The notes beneath the pieces were generated by a model, which saw nothing but the letters and a program-made list of their open reading frames with translations, made no database searches and was not told the DNA's origin. Shown here piece by piece: positions 22,004-31,387 of a DNA stretch of 64,000 nt (position 1 is its first letter; the number at the start of each line of letters is the position of its first letter). This stretch comes from Pseudomonas mandelii (GTDB lineage Bacteria; Pseudomonadota; Gammaproteobacteria; Pseudomonadales; Pseudomonadaceae). A program made the position numbers and the translations under genes. Location of the stretch: NCBI RefSeq assembly GCF_024138395.1, contig NZ_JAMYDU010000002.1:558001-622000 (forward strand), in the 5' to 3' direction.

Positions 22004-22999
22004 TTACCGATGGTGAGTGTCGCCAGCCGGTCGCTGAAAATGGCGGACCTGAATCTGGAAACCATTACGTAAGCCTACATAGAGGCTTTCCCCGGGAACG
22101 AGTCCCGCAGCGGTGGCCCAACGGGCCAGATCGTCCTGTTCAAACCCCAACCACAGATCACCGCAGGCCTCCCTGGCCCAACTCTGGTTGTGGCTACATA
22201 ACTCTGTCACGAGCAGGCTACCGCCCGGTTGCAGCAAGTCGGCCATGCGCTTGAGTGCTTCGGCCGGCGCGGCGAAATGGTGCAGTACCATGTTCAGTAC
22301 AACGCAATCAGCCTTGAGGCTTATACCGTTCAATGCATCGGCCAATTGCAGGCTGACGTTAGCCAGCATTTCACGTTCACAGATCTGGCGGGCCAGATCG
22401 AGCATCGCCGGGCTGTTGTCCAGTGCCGTGACTTGAGCGAAACGACGCGCCAGCTCCGGCAGAAAACCGCCATCGCCAGGACCCACTTCGATGGCTGTGG
22501 CGTCGGGGCCGAAACTCAGCTTGTCGAGCAGCGCCACCACGCTTTCGCGGTATTGCGGCAGGCCGGCGATCAAGTCTTGCTGGGCGCGAAACTTGTCCGC
22601 AACCCGGGAGAAAAAGTCCTGGCTGGCCGCCGCTCGTTGCCCGTGGACCTGACCGATCCGCGACTGAACGTCGGTCGGCAGGGTCAGGTTGTCCACTTCT
22701 TCCAGCAGCGCGGCATGCAGCTTGCCGCCCAGCAGATCGGTGTGGGGCAGGGCGCGACGGTAGAAAATCGCATTGCCTTCACGACGGGTCGCCACCAGGT
22801 CGGCCTGGGCCAAAACCTTGAGGTGATGACTCATGCCGGACTGGCCGATGCCGAAGATCTGCGCCAGTTCCAGTACGCCGAACGAATCGTTGGCCAGCGC
22901 ACGCAATACATTCAGACGCAGAGGATCGCCGCCGGCCTTGCAAAGGGCCGCCAGCTCATCGCAATCGTCATGTCGAATGGAAGGCGCGCGTAAATTCAT
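22004..22999 (-). CDS. ArsR-family regulator fused to SAM-methyltransferase domain (SahR-like)
   Basis: This 331-residue two-domain protein has, at residues ~10-100, an ArsR winged helix (GDPLRLNVLRALANDSFGVLELAQIFGIGQSGMSHHLKVLAQADLV). Residues ~150-310 form a class I methyltransferase fold with motif I ATAIEVGPGDGGFLPELA, motif II VTALDNSPAMLDLA and CVVLNMVLHHFAAPAEALKRM. No metal-binding Cys pairs typical of ArsR/SmtB sensors are seen. SahR regulators of the SAM cycle have exactly this design, using the methylase-like domain to sense SAH. Position directly upstream of metK and a perfect palindrome 39 bases before its start support this. Residual methyltransferase activity cannot be excluded. 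Confidence 0.85.
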   Translation of the reverse strand: MNLRAPSIRHDDCDELAALCKAGGDPLRLNVLRALANDSFGVLELAQIFGIGQSGMSHHLKVLAQADLVATRREGNAIFYRRALPHTDLLGGKLHAALLEEVDNLTLPTDVQSRIGQVHGQRAAASQDFFSRVADKFRAQQDLIAGLPQYRESVVALLDKLSFGPDATAIEVGPGDGGFLPELARRFAQVTALDNSPAMLDLARQICEREMLANVSLQLADALNGISLKADCVVLNMVLHHFAAPAEALKRMADLLQPGGSLLVTELCSHNQSWAREACGDLWLGFEQDDLARWATAAGLVPGESLYVGLRNGFQIQVRHFQRPAGDTHHR

Positions 23000-23037
23000 A
23001 AGGCCAGCAGTCTAGTGACGCTCAGAAATCACCGCAA

Positions 23038-23067
23038 GAGCAATATCAAAAAGTTTTGATATTGCTC
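23038..23067. promoter_or_regulatory. Perfect palindromic operator upstream of sahR-metK
   Basis: The half-site GAGCAATATCAAAA is followed by AG and then its exact complement TTTTGATATTGCTC, a 14+14 bp dyad with a two-base centre. It lies 39 bases before the sahR-like start codon and about 200 bases before tkt. An A/T-rich perfect dyad of this type fits an ArsR-family dimer. Autoregulation and control of metK are inferred. Confidence 0.8.
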
Positions 23068-23272
23068 GATAGATGGCACTTCTCAGCGTTAGGTTCAGTC
23101 AGCAAACGAACGGCGGAAAGGTTTCACCCGTCGAATACGTCGTTATCCATTGGAAAAACGCCTTCGGATGACTATCTGTCATTGCCCCGAGGCGGGTGGG
23201 TGAGGGAAAATGCTCGCCTTTTTTCCGTTTCGTTTTATTCATTCTCGATTCAGTACCCGCAGGAGAACAGCG

Positions 23273-25270
23273 ATGCCCAGCCGTCGTGAGCGTGCCAACG
23301 CCATTCGTGCCCTCAGCATGGATGCCGTGCAAAAAGCCAACAGCGGCCATCCCGGTGCCCCTATGGGTATGGCGGATATTGCCGAAGTACTTTGGGGTGA
23401 CTATCTGAAGCACAATCCGAGCAATCCATCGTTCGCCGACCGTGACCGCTTCGTGCTGTCCAACGGTCACGGTTCGATGCTGATCTACTCCCTGCTGCAC
23501 CTGACTGGCTACGACCTGTCGATCGATGACCTGAAACAGTTCCGCCAGCTGCACAGCCGCACTCCGGGTCACCCGGAATTCGGTTACACCCCGGGCGTAG
23601 AGACCACCACCGGTCCACTGGGCCAAGGCCTGGCCAATGCCGTGGGTTTCGCCCTGGCGGAAAAAGTCCTGGCGGCGCAGTTCAACCGTCCAGGCCATAA
23701 CGTTGTGGACCACCACACCTACGTGTTCCTGGGTGATGGCTGCATGATGGAAGGTATTTCCCATGAAGTCAGCTCCCTGGCCGGCACGCTGGGCTTGGGC
23801 AAACTGATTGCCTTCTACGATGACAACGGCATCTCCATCGACGGCGAAGTCGAAGGCTGGTTCACCGACGACACGCCGAAGCGTTTCGAGTCCTACAACT
23901 GGCAAGTGATCCGCAACGTCGACGGTCACGACCCGGAAGAAATCAAGATCGCCATCGAAACAGCGCGCAAGAGCGCGCAGCCGACGCTGATCTGCTGCAA
24001 GACCACCATCGGCTTCGGTTCGCCGAACAAGCAAGGCAAGGAAGACTGCCACGGCGCCCCATTGGGTGACGCGGAAATCGCCTTGACTCGTGAAGCACTG
24101 AAGTGGAACCACGGCCCGTTTGAAATCCCGGCCAACATTTATGCCGAGTGGGACGCCAAGGAAGCCGGTCGCGCTGCCGAAGCCGAGTGGGATCAGCGTT
24201 TCGCTGCTTACTCCGCTGCTTTCCCGGAGTTGGCCAACGAACTGATTCGTCGTCTGAGCGGTGACCTGCCGACGGACTTCGCTGAAAAAGCCTCGGCGTA
24301 TATCGCTGAAGTCGCGGCCAAGGGCGAAACCATCGCCAGCCGTAAAGCCAGCCAGAATGCCCTGAACGCATTCGGCCCGCTGCTGCCGGAACTGCTCGGC
24401 GGTTCGGCTGACCTGGCCGGTTCCAACCTGACCCTGTGGAAAGGTTGCAAAGGCGTCACTGCCGAAGATGCCAGCGGCAACTACATGTATTACGGCGTTC
24501 GCGAGTTCGGCATGAGCGCGATCATGAATGGCGTGGCCCTGCACGGTGGCCTGGTGCCTTACGGCGCGACCTTCCTGATGTTCATGGAATACGCCCGCAA
24601 CGCGGTGCGCATGTCGGCGCTGATGAAGAAACGCATCATCTATGTGTTCACCCACGACTCCATCGGTCTGGGCGAAGACGGCCCGACTCACCAGCCGATC
24701 GAGCAACTGGCCAGCCTGCGCTGCACGCCAAACCTCGACACCTGGCGTCCAGCCGATGCCGTTGAATCGGCAGTGGCCTGGAAATGCGCTCTGGAGCGTG
24801 ATGATGGTCCGTCGGCACTGATCTTCTCCCGTCAGAATCTGCAGCACCAAACCCGTGATGCCGTGCAGATCGAGTGCGTCAATCGTGGCGGCTACGTGCT
24901 GAAAGACTGCGCAGGCGAGCCTGAGCTGATTCTGATTGCCACCGGTTCGGAAGTCGGCCTGGCTGTTCAAGCCTTCGACAAACTGACCGAGCAAGGCCGC
25001 AAGGTGCGTGTTGTTTCGATGCCGTGCACCAGCGTCTTCGAAGCCCAGGACGCCGGCTACAAGCAAGCGGTTCTGCCATTGCAGGTCAGCGCGCGTATCG
25101 CCATCGAAGCCGCCCACGCGGACTACTGGTACAAGTACGTGGGCCTGGAAGGTCGCGTGATCGGCATGACCACCTACGGCGAGTCGGCGCCTGCGCCTGC
25201 CTTGTTCGAAGAGTTCGGCTTCACCCTGGAAAACATCCTGGGTCAGGCTGAAGAGCTGCTGGAAGACTAA
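23273..25270 (+). CDS. tktA: Transketolase
   Basis: This 665-residue thiamine-diphosphate enzyme of the pentose phosphate pathway transfers two-carbon ketol units. Seen are [35 protein letters not shown], the ThDP motif [20 protein letters not shown], and the pyrimidine-domain [18 protein letters not shown] block and [15 protein letters not shown]. The start at 23273 ([12 protein letters not shown]) follows GCAGGAGAA; longer starts add an unrelated leader. It is the first gene of the tkt-epd-pgk-fba cluster, with an unusually perfect inverted repeat between it and epd. Confidence 0.97.
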   Translation: MPSRRERANAIRALSMDAVQKANSGHPGAPMGMADIAEVLWGDYLKHNPSNPSFADRDRFVLSNGHGSMLIYSLLHLTGYDLSIDDLKQFRQLHSRTPGHPEFGYTPGVETTTGPLGQGLANAVGFALAEKVLAAQFNRPGHNVVDHHTYVFLGDGCMMEGISHEVSSLAGTLGLGKLIAFYDDNGISIDGEVEGWFTDDTPKRFESYNWQVIRNVDGHDPEEIKIAIETARKSAQPTLICCKTTIGFGSPNKQGKEDCHGAPLGDAEIALTREALKWNHGPFEIPANIYAEWDAKEAGRAAEAEWDQRFAAYSAAFPELANELIRRLSGDLPTDFAEKASAYIAEVAAKGETIASRKASQNALNAFGPLLPELLGGSADLAGSNLTLWKGCKGVTAEDASGNYMYYGVREFGMSAIMNGVALHGGLVPYGATFLMFMEYARNAVRMSALMKKRIIYVFTHDSIGLGEDGPTHQPIEQLASLRCTPNLDTWRPADAVESAVAWKCALERDDGPSALIFSRQNLQHQTRDAVQIECVNRGGYVLKDCAGEPELILIATGSEVGLAVQAFDKLTEQGRKVRVVSMPCTSVFEAQDAGYKQAVLPLQVSARIAIEAAHADYWYKYVGLEGRVIGMTTYGESAPAPALFEEFGFTLENILGQAEELLED

Positions 25271-25301
25271 AACACGACGCGGTGGCCCTGGCTGCCGTGT
25301 T

Positions 25302-25410
25302 CCCCTGTAGGAGCTGTCGAGTGAAACGAGGCTGCGATCTTTTGATCTTGTTTTTTAAGGTCGGGATCAAAAGATCGCAGCCTCGTTTCACTCGACAGCT
25401 CCTACAGGGG
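25302..25410. repeat. Long near-perfect inverted repeat, type C variant
   Basis: The arms of roughly 45 bases start CCCCTGTAGGAGCTGTCGAG and end ATCTTTTGATC, facing their complement around a short TTGTTTTTTAAGGTCGG loop. Inner sequence TGAAACGAGG replaces the usual CCTTCGG of type C. The arms look identical apart from the loop. Confidence 0.9.
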
Positions 25411-25459
25411 GATTGTGTTGTTAATGAGACTTCGTCTGCCTGCGTCTATCGAGAACCCC

Positions 25460-26518
25460 ATGCCTCAACCGCGTCTTTACAAAGTTGCACTCAACGGCTA
25501 CGGCCGGATTGGTCGTTGCGTCTTGCGTGCGTTGTTTGAGCGAGGCTCGACGGCCGGGTTTGAAATTGTCGCGATCAACGATCTGGCCGATATGGCGAGC
25601 ATCGAATACCTGACACGTTTCGACTCCACTCACGGCCGGTTTCCCGGCGAAGTGAGGGTCGAGGGCGATTGTCTGCATATTAATGGCGACTGCGTGAAGG
25701 TCCTGCGCAGTGCCACCCCCGAAGGCATCGATTGGGCGTCGCTGGGCGTCGATCTGGTGCTGGAATGCTCCGGTGCTTACCACACCCGTCAGGATGGCCA
25801 GCGTTTCCTCGACGCCGGTGCGCCGCGGGTGCTGTTTTCCCAGCCGATGGCCAGCGAGGCTGATGTCGACGCCACCATTGTCTACGGTGTGAACCAGGAT
25901 TGCCTGACCGGCGACGAGCTGCTGGTGTCCAACGCCTCCTGCACCACCAACTGCGGCGTGCCGCTGTTGCGGCTGCTGGATCAAGCCATTGGTCTGGAAT
26001 ACGTGTCGATCACCACCATCCATTCGGCAATGAACGATCAGCCTGTAATCGATGCTTATCACCACGAAGACCTGCGCCGCACCCGTTCGGCGTTCCAGTC
26101 GGTGATTCCGGTGTCCACTGGTCTGGCGCGAGGCATTGAACGCCTGCTGCCGGAACTTGCCGGGCGAATTCAGGCCAAAGCCGTGCGGGTGCCGACGGTT
26201 AACGTGTCCTGCCTCGACATTACGATGCAGACCGTAAGCGATACTGACGCCACCGAGGTCAACCGGATTCTGCGCGAGGCTGCCACCCATGGCCCGCTCA
26301 AGGGCCTTCTGGCCTACACCGAGTTGCCTCACGCCAGTTGTGATTTTAATCATGACCCACATTCGGCCATCGTCGATGCCAGTCAGACCCGCGTTTCCGG
26401 CCCACGGCTGGTAAACATCCTGGCCTGGTTCGACAACGAATGGGGTTTTGCCAATCGAATGCTGGACGTTGCAGAGCACTATCTGCAAACAGCTATTTCC
26501 ACAAAACCTGCTCTCTAA
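25460..26518 (+). CDS. epd: D-erythrose-4-phosphate dehydrogenase
   Basis: This 352-residue NAD-dependent enzyme of the GAPDH superfamily oxidises erythrose 4-phosphate for pyridoxal phosphate synthesis. It has the N-terminal Rossmann motif [17 protein letters not shown], the catalytic Cys in [12 protein letters not shown], the catalytic His in [17 protein letters not shown], and the C-terminal [12 protein letters not shown]. Epd-type residues ([22 protein letters not shown]) separate it from glycolytic GAPDH. Start 25460 ([15 protein letters not shown]) is chosen by homology; the upstream GAGAA is a weak ribosome-binding site. pgk follows after 25 bases. Confidence 0.9.
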   Translation: MPQPRLYKVALNGYGRIGRCVLRALFERGSTAGFEIVAINDLADMASIEYLTRFDSTHGRFPGEVRVEGDCLHINGDCVKVLRSATPEGIDWASLGVDLVLECSGAYHTRQDGQRFLDAGAPRVLFSQPMASEADVDATIVYGVNQDCLTGDELLVSNASCTTNCGVPLLRLLDQAIGLEYVSITTIHSAMNDQPVIDAYHHEDLRRTRSAFQSVIPVSTGLARGIERLLPELAGRIQAKAVRVPTVNVSCLDITMQTVSDTDATEVNRILREAATHGPLKGLLAYTELPHASCDFNHDPHSAIVDASQTRVSGPRLVNILAWFDNEWGFANRMLDVAEHYLQTAISTKPAL

Positions 26519-26543
26519 AACAGCTATCCAGGAATTGCGACCC

Positions 26544-27707
26544 ATGACCGTGTTGAAGATGACCGACCTCGATCTGCAAGGTAAGCGCGTACTGATCCGC
26601 GAAGACCTCAACGTCCCAGTCAAGGACGGTGTTGTCACCAGCGATGCGCGAATCCTGGCTTCGCTGCCGACCATCAAGCTGGCCCTGGAAAAAGGCGCGG
26701 CCGTGATGGTCTGCTCGCACCTTGGCCGTCCGACCGAAGGCGAGTTTTCGGCCGAGAACAGCCTCAAACCAGTCGCTGACTACCTGAGCAAGGCTCTGGA
26801 CCGCGAAGTGCCGCTGGTGTCCGATTACCTGGGCGGCGTCGACGTGAAAGCCGGCGACATCGTGCTGTTCGAAAACGTGCGCTTCAACAAGGGCGAGAAA
26901 AAGAACGCTGACGAACTGGCCAAGCAATACGCCGCCCTGTGCGACGTGTTCGTGATGGACGCCTTCGGCACCGCTCACCGCGCCGAAGGTTCGACCCACG
27001 GCGTGGCCAAGTTCGCCAAAGTCGCCGCTGCTGGCCCGTTGCTGGCCGCCGAACTGGACGCACTGGGCAAAGCCCTGGGCGCCCCGGCCCAGCCAATGGC
27101 CGCTATCGTTGCCGGTTCCAAGGTGTCGACCAAACTTGACGTGCTCAACAGCCTGAGCCAGATCTGCAACCAGCTGATCGTGGGTGGCGGCATCGCCAAC
27201 ACCTTCCTGGCCGCCGCCGGTCACCCGGTCGGCAAATCCCTGTACGAGCCAGACCTGCTGGACACCGCCCGTGAAATCGCCGCCAAAGTCAGCGTGCCAT
27301 TGCCGGTGGACGTGGTGGTTGCCAAGGAATTCGCTGAAAGCGCGACCGCGACTGTCAAACTGATCGCCGACGTGGCCGCCGACGACATGATCCTGGACAT
27401 CGGCCCACAGACTGCGGCGAATTTCGCCGAGCTGTTGAAGTCGTCCAAAACCATCCTGTGGAACGGCCCGGTAGGCGTATTCGAATTCGACCAGTTCGGC
27501 AACGGCACCAAAGTGCTGGCCCAGGCCATCGCCGAAAGCTCGGCGTTCTCCATCGCTGGCGGCGGTGACACCTTGGCGGCCATCGATAAATATGGCGTTG
27601 CCGAGCAGATCTCCTACATTTCTACCGGCGGCGGCGCGTTTCTCGAATTCGTCGAAGGCAAAGTCCTGCCGGCCGTTGAAGTCCTGGAAAGCCGGGCCAA
27701 GGCCTGA
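26544..27707 (+). CDS. pgk: Phosphoglycerate kinase
   Basis: This 387-residue glycolytic and gluconeogenic kinase interconverts 1,3-bisphosphoglycerate + ADP and 3-phosphoglycerate + ATP. Conserved blocks are [62 protein letters not shown], and the C-terminal nucleotide loop [12 protein letters not shown] with [14 protein letters not shown]. The start at 26544 has CCAGGAA upstream. The gene follows epd closely and is probably co-transcribed. The next gene is a small lipoprotein 34 bases later. Confidence 0.97.
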   Translation: MTVLKMTDLDLQGKRVLIREDLNVPVKDGVVTSDARILASLPTIKLALEKGAAVMVCSHLGRPTEGEFSAENSLKPVADYLSKALDREVPLVSDYLGGVDVKAGDIVLFENVRFNKGEKKNADELAKQYAALCDVFVMDAFGTAHRAEGSTHGVAKFAKVAAAGPLLAAELDALGKALGAPAQPMAAIVAGSKVSTKLDVLNSLSQICNQLIVGGGIANTFLAAAGHPVGKSLYEPDLLDTAREIAAKVSVPLPVDVVVAKEFAESATATVKLIADVAADDMILDIGPQTAANFAELLKSSKTILWNGPVGVFEFDQFGNGTKVLAQAIAESSAFSIAGGGDTLAAIDKYGVAEQISYISTGGGAFLEFVEGKVLPAVEVLESRAKA

Positions 27708-27741
27708 GGCCGTGCATTTGACCAGGCAAAGGAGTGTTCAC

Positions 27742-27963
27742 ATGGTCAGGACCTTAGTGCTGTTGATCGCCGCGGGTATGCTGGCGGCTTGCGGGAGTAA
27801 CCCGAAAGCCACGCCGGAACCCGCGCCTCAAACACATGGAAAGGGCTGCTACCAGGCCGACTGGCAAGCGGAAACCAACCCGGTGATCAATAAGCGATCC
27901 GGGCCCGATGGCCTGGACAAATACGAGACCCAGGCCCCGGCCAAGGAACATGGTTGCCCTTGA
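27742..27963 (+). CDS. Small putative lipoprotein between pgk and mliC
   Basis: This 73-residue protein has a lipoprotein signal (MVRTLVLLIAAGMLAACGSN; lipobox LAAC, Cys 17). The short hydrophilic mature part has two further Cys (KGCYQADW and HGCP at the C-terminus), which could form a disulfide. It is well preceded by AAAGGAG. No function is known to me; a small gene at this position is conserved between pgk and fba in Pseudomonas. Its reading frame ends 52 bases before the MliC-like gene. Confidence 0.75.
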   Translation: MVRTLVLLIAAGMLAACGSNPKATPEPAPQTHGKGCYQADWQAETNPVINKRSGPDGLDKYETQAPAKEHGCP

Positions 27964-28015
27964 GGGGTCTGACTCTTTACTCAAGGCTGGCGGCGCCGTC
28001 AGTCGAGGAACACGG

Positions 28016-28348
28016 ATGAAACGCTTTATCGCCGTTGCGGCACTGGCATTGCTGGCAGGTTGCGCCAATTTGAACCTGTTCAACGCTGCCGAGCCAGCGG
28101 ACAGCTGGACCACCTGGACCTGCGACAGCCAGGCCAAAGTGCTCTGGCGCTACACTGACATCAGCCGCAAGGAAGTCGACGTGCGCCTGGGCGGTGCCGA
28201 TCAGGTTTACCGCTTGAAGCTTGAGCCGGGCGCCGAAGGTTCGCTGTACAGCAACGACATGCTGGCGTTTCACGTAAAAGGTGAGGAAGGCCTGGTGTAC
28301 TGGGTCGCCACCAATGATTTGATCGGCCGCGGTTGTAAAGCCGAGTAA
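28016..28348 (+). CDS. MliC-like lysozyme inhibitor lipoprotein
   Basis: This 110-residue protein has lipobox LALLAGCAN (Cys 16). Its mature part fits the MliC fold, an eight-stranded barrel inhibiting c-type lysozyme: WTCDSQAKVLWRYTD, EVDVRLGGADQVYRLKL, GSLYSNDMLAFHVKGEEGLVYW and a C-terminal GRGC. Two Cys in the mature domain could form the conserved disulfide. Whether it truly inhibits lysozyme is inferred from the family. It is encoded in the pgk-fba interval on the same strand. Confidence 0.78.
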   Translation: MKRFIAVAALALLAGCANLNLFNAAEPADSWTTWTCDSQAKVLWRYTDISRKEVDVRLGGADQVYRLKLEPGAEGSLYSNDMLAFHVKGEEGLVYWVATNDLIGRGCKAE

Positions 28349-28378
28349 GACGATTGATTTGATCAACAGAGATCAAAA

Positions 28379-28467
28379 TGTGGGAGCGAGCTTGCTCGCG
28401 ATGAGGCCATCACATCCAACACTGATGTGACAGTTGCACCGCTATCGCGAGCAAGCTCGCTCCCACA
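28379..28467. repeat. REP pair, type A variant (GTGGGAGCGAGCTTGCTCGCGA)
   Basis: TGTGGGAGCGAGCTTGCTCG + CGATG faces its complement around a ~40-base loop, between the MliC-like gene and fba. The remaining 28468-28609 shows no recognisable feature apart from the fba ribosome-binding site. Confidence 0.88.
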
Positions 28468-28609
28468 GGGTTTCTGCGTACATCTTCAGATTTAGGCAGC
28501 ACCGAATTCGCAGCCCGGGCCAACCCCTGATCTGCAATAACTTGAATAGCCGCCGCCGCTACGGCAGGCTGGCACGATTAACGACCCTCAACCGGGAGAG
28601 ACACACACA

Positions 28610-29674
28610 ATGGCACTTATCAGCATGCGCCAGATGCTGGACCACGCAGCCGAGTTCGGCTACGGCGTTCCAGCCTTCAATGTCAACAACCTTGAGCAGA
28701 TGCGCGCCATCATGGAAGCCGCTGACAAGACTGACTCCCCGGTGATCGTCCAGGCTTCGGCCGGTGCTCGCAAATACGCAGGCGCCCCGTTCCTGCGTCA
28801 CCTGATCCTGGCGGCAATCGAAGAATTCCCGCACATCCCGGTGTGCATGCACCAGGACCACGGCACCAGCCCTGACGTCTGCCAGCGCTCCATCCAACTG
28901 GGCTTCAGCTCGGTGATGATGGACGGTTCCCTCGGCGAAGACGGCAAGACCCCGACCGACTACGACTACAACGTCCGCGTTACCCAACAAACCGTAGCCA
29001 TGGCTCACGCCTGCGGCGTCTCGGTAGAAGGCGAGCTGGGTTGCCTGGGTTCGCTGGAAACCGGCATGGCCGGTGAAGAAGACGGCATCGGCGCCGAAGG
29101 CGTTCTGGATCACAGCCAAATGCTGACCGACCCGGAAGAAGCTGCTGACTTCGTCAAACGCACCCAGGTCGACGCCCTGGCCATCGCCATCGGCACCAGC
29201 CACGGCGCCTACAAGTTCACCAAGCCACCTACCGGCGACGTGCTGGCCATCGACCGCATCAAAGAAATCCACAAACGTATCCCGAACACCCACCTGGTAA
29301 TGCACGGTTCGTCTTCGGTTCCGCAAGAGTGGCTGGCGATCATCAACCAGTACGGCGGCGACATCAAAGAAACCTACGGCGTACCGGTTGAAGAAATCGT
29401 CGAAGGCATCAAGCACGGCGTACGCAAGGTCAACATTGATACTGACCTGCGTTTGGCGTCTACCGGTGCGATGCGTCGCCTGATGGCCACCAACCCGAGC
29501 GAGTTCGATCCGCGTAAGTTCTTTGGCGCGACCGTGACGGCGATGCGTGATGTGTGTATTGCACGTTATGAGCAGTTTGGTACTGCGGGTAATGCTTCGA
29601 AGATCAAGCCGATCTCGTTGGAAGCGATGTATCAGCGGTATTTGAAGGGTGAGTTGAACGCTAAGGTTAATTAA
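28610..29674 (+). CDS. fba: Fructose-bisphosphate aldolase, class II
   Basis: This 354-residue zinc-dependent aldolase of the Calvin-type subclass has an N-terminal [27 protein letters not shown]. The zinc-site region is [30 protein letters not shown], followed by [13 protein letters not shown] and the C-terminal [24 protein letters not shown] lies upstream of the ATG. It closes the tkt-epd-pgk-fba cluster. A strong terminator follows 23 bases after the stop. Confidence 0.96.
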   Translation: MALISMRQMLDHAAEFGYGVPAFNVNNLEQMRAIMEAADKTDSPVIVQASAGARKYAGAPFLRHLILAAIEEFPHIPVCMHQDHGTSPDVCQRSIQLGFSSVMMDGSLGEDGKTPTDYDYNVRVTQQTVAMAHACGVSVEGELGCLGSLETGMAGEEDGIGAEGVLDHSQMLTDPEEAADFVKRTQVDALAIAIGTSHGAYKFTKPPTGDVLAIDRIKEIHKRIPNTHLVMHGSSSVPQEWLAIINQYGGDIKETYGVPVEEIVEGIKHGVRKVNIDTDLRLASTGAMRRLMATNPSEFDPRKFFGATVTAMRDVCIARYEQFGTAGNASKIKPISLEAMYQRYLKGELNAKVN

Positions 29675-29696
29675 ATCGTAGCGTTTGGGCTGTACT

Positions 29697-29724
29697 AAAA
29701 AACCCGCAGCGATGCGGGTTTTTT
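29697..29724 (+). terminator. Terminator after fba (bidirectional)
   Basis: AAACCCGCA/TGCGGGTTT stem with A6 before and T6 after. It can also end minus-strand transcription from the gene at 29815. Confidence 0.9.
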
Positions 29725-29814
29725 GTAGAGGTTATTTTAGTAAGTCCATCCATATTTAGTCTAAGAAACTCTGTGAAATCGGCGAAATCAATCTCGCGAT
29801 TCAATCGTTTAAAC

Positions 29815-30108
29815 TTATCCTTTTGTCCCTTTTTCTGAATAACCAACATTTAAGTTTAATAGTTGAAACCATTCTGAAAATGTCTTCCCGTTATCATTGC
29901 TCGTGCGTAAAGCAAAGCTGTGTTGCCCGCCAGGCAGCCCTGAGGCTGTTAAAACAAATTCATCATTTCTAGCAAAAGTACTTGCATATAATCCTCCGCC
30001 GCCTGCCTCGTGCAGATATATAGTGTTCTGTCTTTCCGTGCTTCCTTGGAAGGTGAACGTTGCATCAGAAAAATTGCCCGTATGGTCCATTTGTAAAGTA
30101 ATGCTCAT
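29815..30108 (-). CDS. Unrecognised 97-residue protein, AT-rich region
   Basis: I do not recognise this protein. It starts MSITLQMDHTGNFSDATFTF and alternates polar and hydrophobic residues throughout (FVLTASGLPGGQHSFALRTS), suggesting a small all-beta domain. There is no signal peptide. The ATG has a good GGGAGAG seven bases upstream, which supports translation. Codon use is visibly less GC-biased than in fba. In the -1 frame an overlapping ORF (29667-29849) continues with a charged sequence (KDKFKRLNREIDFADFTEFL), so a frameshift near the A5/T5 runs at 29820-29835 may have split a longer gene. Confidence 0.6.
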   Translation of the reverse strand: MSITLQMDHTGNFSDATFTFQGSTERQNTIYLHEAGGGGLYASTFARNDEFVLTASGLPGGQHSFALRTSNDNGKTFSEWFQLLNLNVGYSEKGTKG

Positions 30109-30697
30109 GCTTTTCTCTCCCAGTAATATTATTTCGGTGTAAACGTGACAGAAAAATGAGATGCGTTTATTTTAAATAAAAAGTGGCGGATTTATTTGTA
30201 AGCCATTTGTATGCCTTTTTCTTATTTTTTGTGTTTCGTAGATAAGGCTAGTTCTGTGAGGGTTAGCAGTCACCTGTAATAAATGACAGTTTTAATATCT
30301 TTTTGCTATAGGGAGGCAGATTTTTGAGGGAGAGGTGACAGATCTATTTAATTTGCCCAGAGAGAGTGCGAGAAGGGAGTGAGTAAAGGGCATTGGTGTG
30401 TCTCCATGACTTTTCTTATAGGGGGTGTCGTATTTACGCTGGGTAATACTCAGATTGGCCTACAGAAATGTCGACCCCCTCGACGCGGATCTGTCTGAAA
30501 GCGTCGTAGTGCTGCATCTGTGCTCCATCAAAAAAATCGCGATCAGACGGGGGGCAACTCAATCTGCCGCGATGTAAAACAAATGTCCCGACGCGTCGGG
30601 GCATTTGCTTTTATGGAGTTTGGAATGTAAAGGAATGGCCGCCTGATGATACAGATACTTTCTTTGTTCGGTGGGTGGTTTGGTTGTTTAAAGTGGA
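30109..30697. other. AT-rich gap with no clear gene
   Basis: No convincing gene is seen in these ~590 bases. A short open frame from a GTG near 30430 to a TAA near 30577 (VSYLRWVILRLAYRNVDPLD...) lacks a convincing ribosome-binding site and may be a remnant. A terminator-like hairpin follows it at 30577-30613. Confidence 0.5.
30577..30613 (+). terminator. Orphan terminator-like hairpin
   Basis: AAATGTCCCGAC pairs with GTCGGGGCATTT around GC, followed by GCTTTTA on + and by GTTTTAC on -. It is not adjacent to any identified gene, so it marks the end of an unrecognised transcript or a lost gene. Confidence 0.6.
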
Positions 30698-31231
30698 GTG
30701 GTAATTCCAAATGGGTATAAAAAACTGTCAGATATTAAAGGTATGCCGGTGCCGGCAGAAGCTTACTCTTTTAACTCAATTACTTGCCGGATAAAAAACA
30801 TGGAAATCGAGTCGAAGAATAGCACTTGGGGTGTACTGAAAGTTACATACAAATATCCAGAATATGGTGAGCACAGCCTGAAGCTGGAGGGGCATGGTTC
30901 TCCTTTGATAATTTCTGGAGAGTTCTTTTATATTAACCCGAAGTATCAGCAGCTAGGAGGGCACGATTATTATATGGCAATTAAAGGTAAATTGGATCTC
31001 GAGGTTGGCAAGACCTACACACTACGCCGGGATGACGCAGATCTTTCTGCGCATTTGGAAATTGATCATATAAATGGTGATAAATCTGCTGACGGTACGT
31101 TTCGTTTGACAGAGGGCGGGCTGTATCCCAAGGGCGACTTCCAATTGTTTGAAGAAGTTGAAGGAGGAGTTTTGTCAGCGGAGGGAGAATTTGAATTCCA
31201 AGAAGTTCAAGGTCAAAGTTACCACCGTTGA
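30698..31231 (+). CDS. Unrecognised 177-residue protein, AT-rich
   Basis: I do not recognise this protein. It has no signal peptide or membrane segment. It alternates beta-strand-like stretches (SFNSITCRIKNMEIESKNSTWGV, GSPLIISGEFFYINPKY) with an acidic C-terminal third (FEEVEGGVLSAEGEFEFQEV). The start is set at GTG 30698 because a TAA lies three codons upstream in frame and GTGGAG overlaps; internal ATG starts (30743) are possible. Base composition is clearly more AT-rich than core genes, suggesting horizontal origin. It is followed by the terminator at 31345. Confidence 0.55.
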   Translation: MVIPNGYKKLSDIKGMPVPAEAYSFNSITCRIKNMEIESKNSTWGVLKVTYKYPEYGEHSLKLEGHGSPLIISGEFFYINPKYQQLGGHDYYMAIKGKLDLEVGKTYTLRRDDADLSAHLEIDHINGDKSADGTFRLTEGGLYPKGDFQLFEEVEGGVLSAEGEFEFQEVQGQSYHR

Positions 31232-31344
31232 TACAGGTCTAACGCGTACAGCAGACTCATGGAGTCCAGGAACCGGGAAGTATTCAAAACTCTAAAGGAT
31301 CCGCGCCTTTCACGCCTCCGAAAGAGTCAAAATAAGCACGTAGT

Positions 31345-31371
31345 AAAAACCCGCAATGATGCGGGTTTTTT
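31345..31371. terminator. Bidirectional terminator
   Basis: AAAACCCGCA/TGCGGGTTTT stem with A5 and T6 flanks. It lies between the 177-residue gene (+) and the DUF6124-like gene (-) and serves both. It is almost the same stem as the one after fba. Confidence 0.88.
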
Positions 31372-31387
31372 AATGCTTGAAAATTGA

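Noticed and set aside
23099..25117. 672-residue open frame on the - strand
   Set aside because: Antisense shadow of transketolase.
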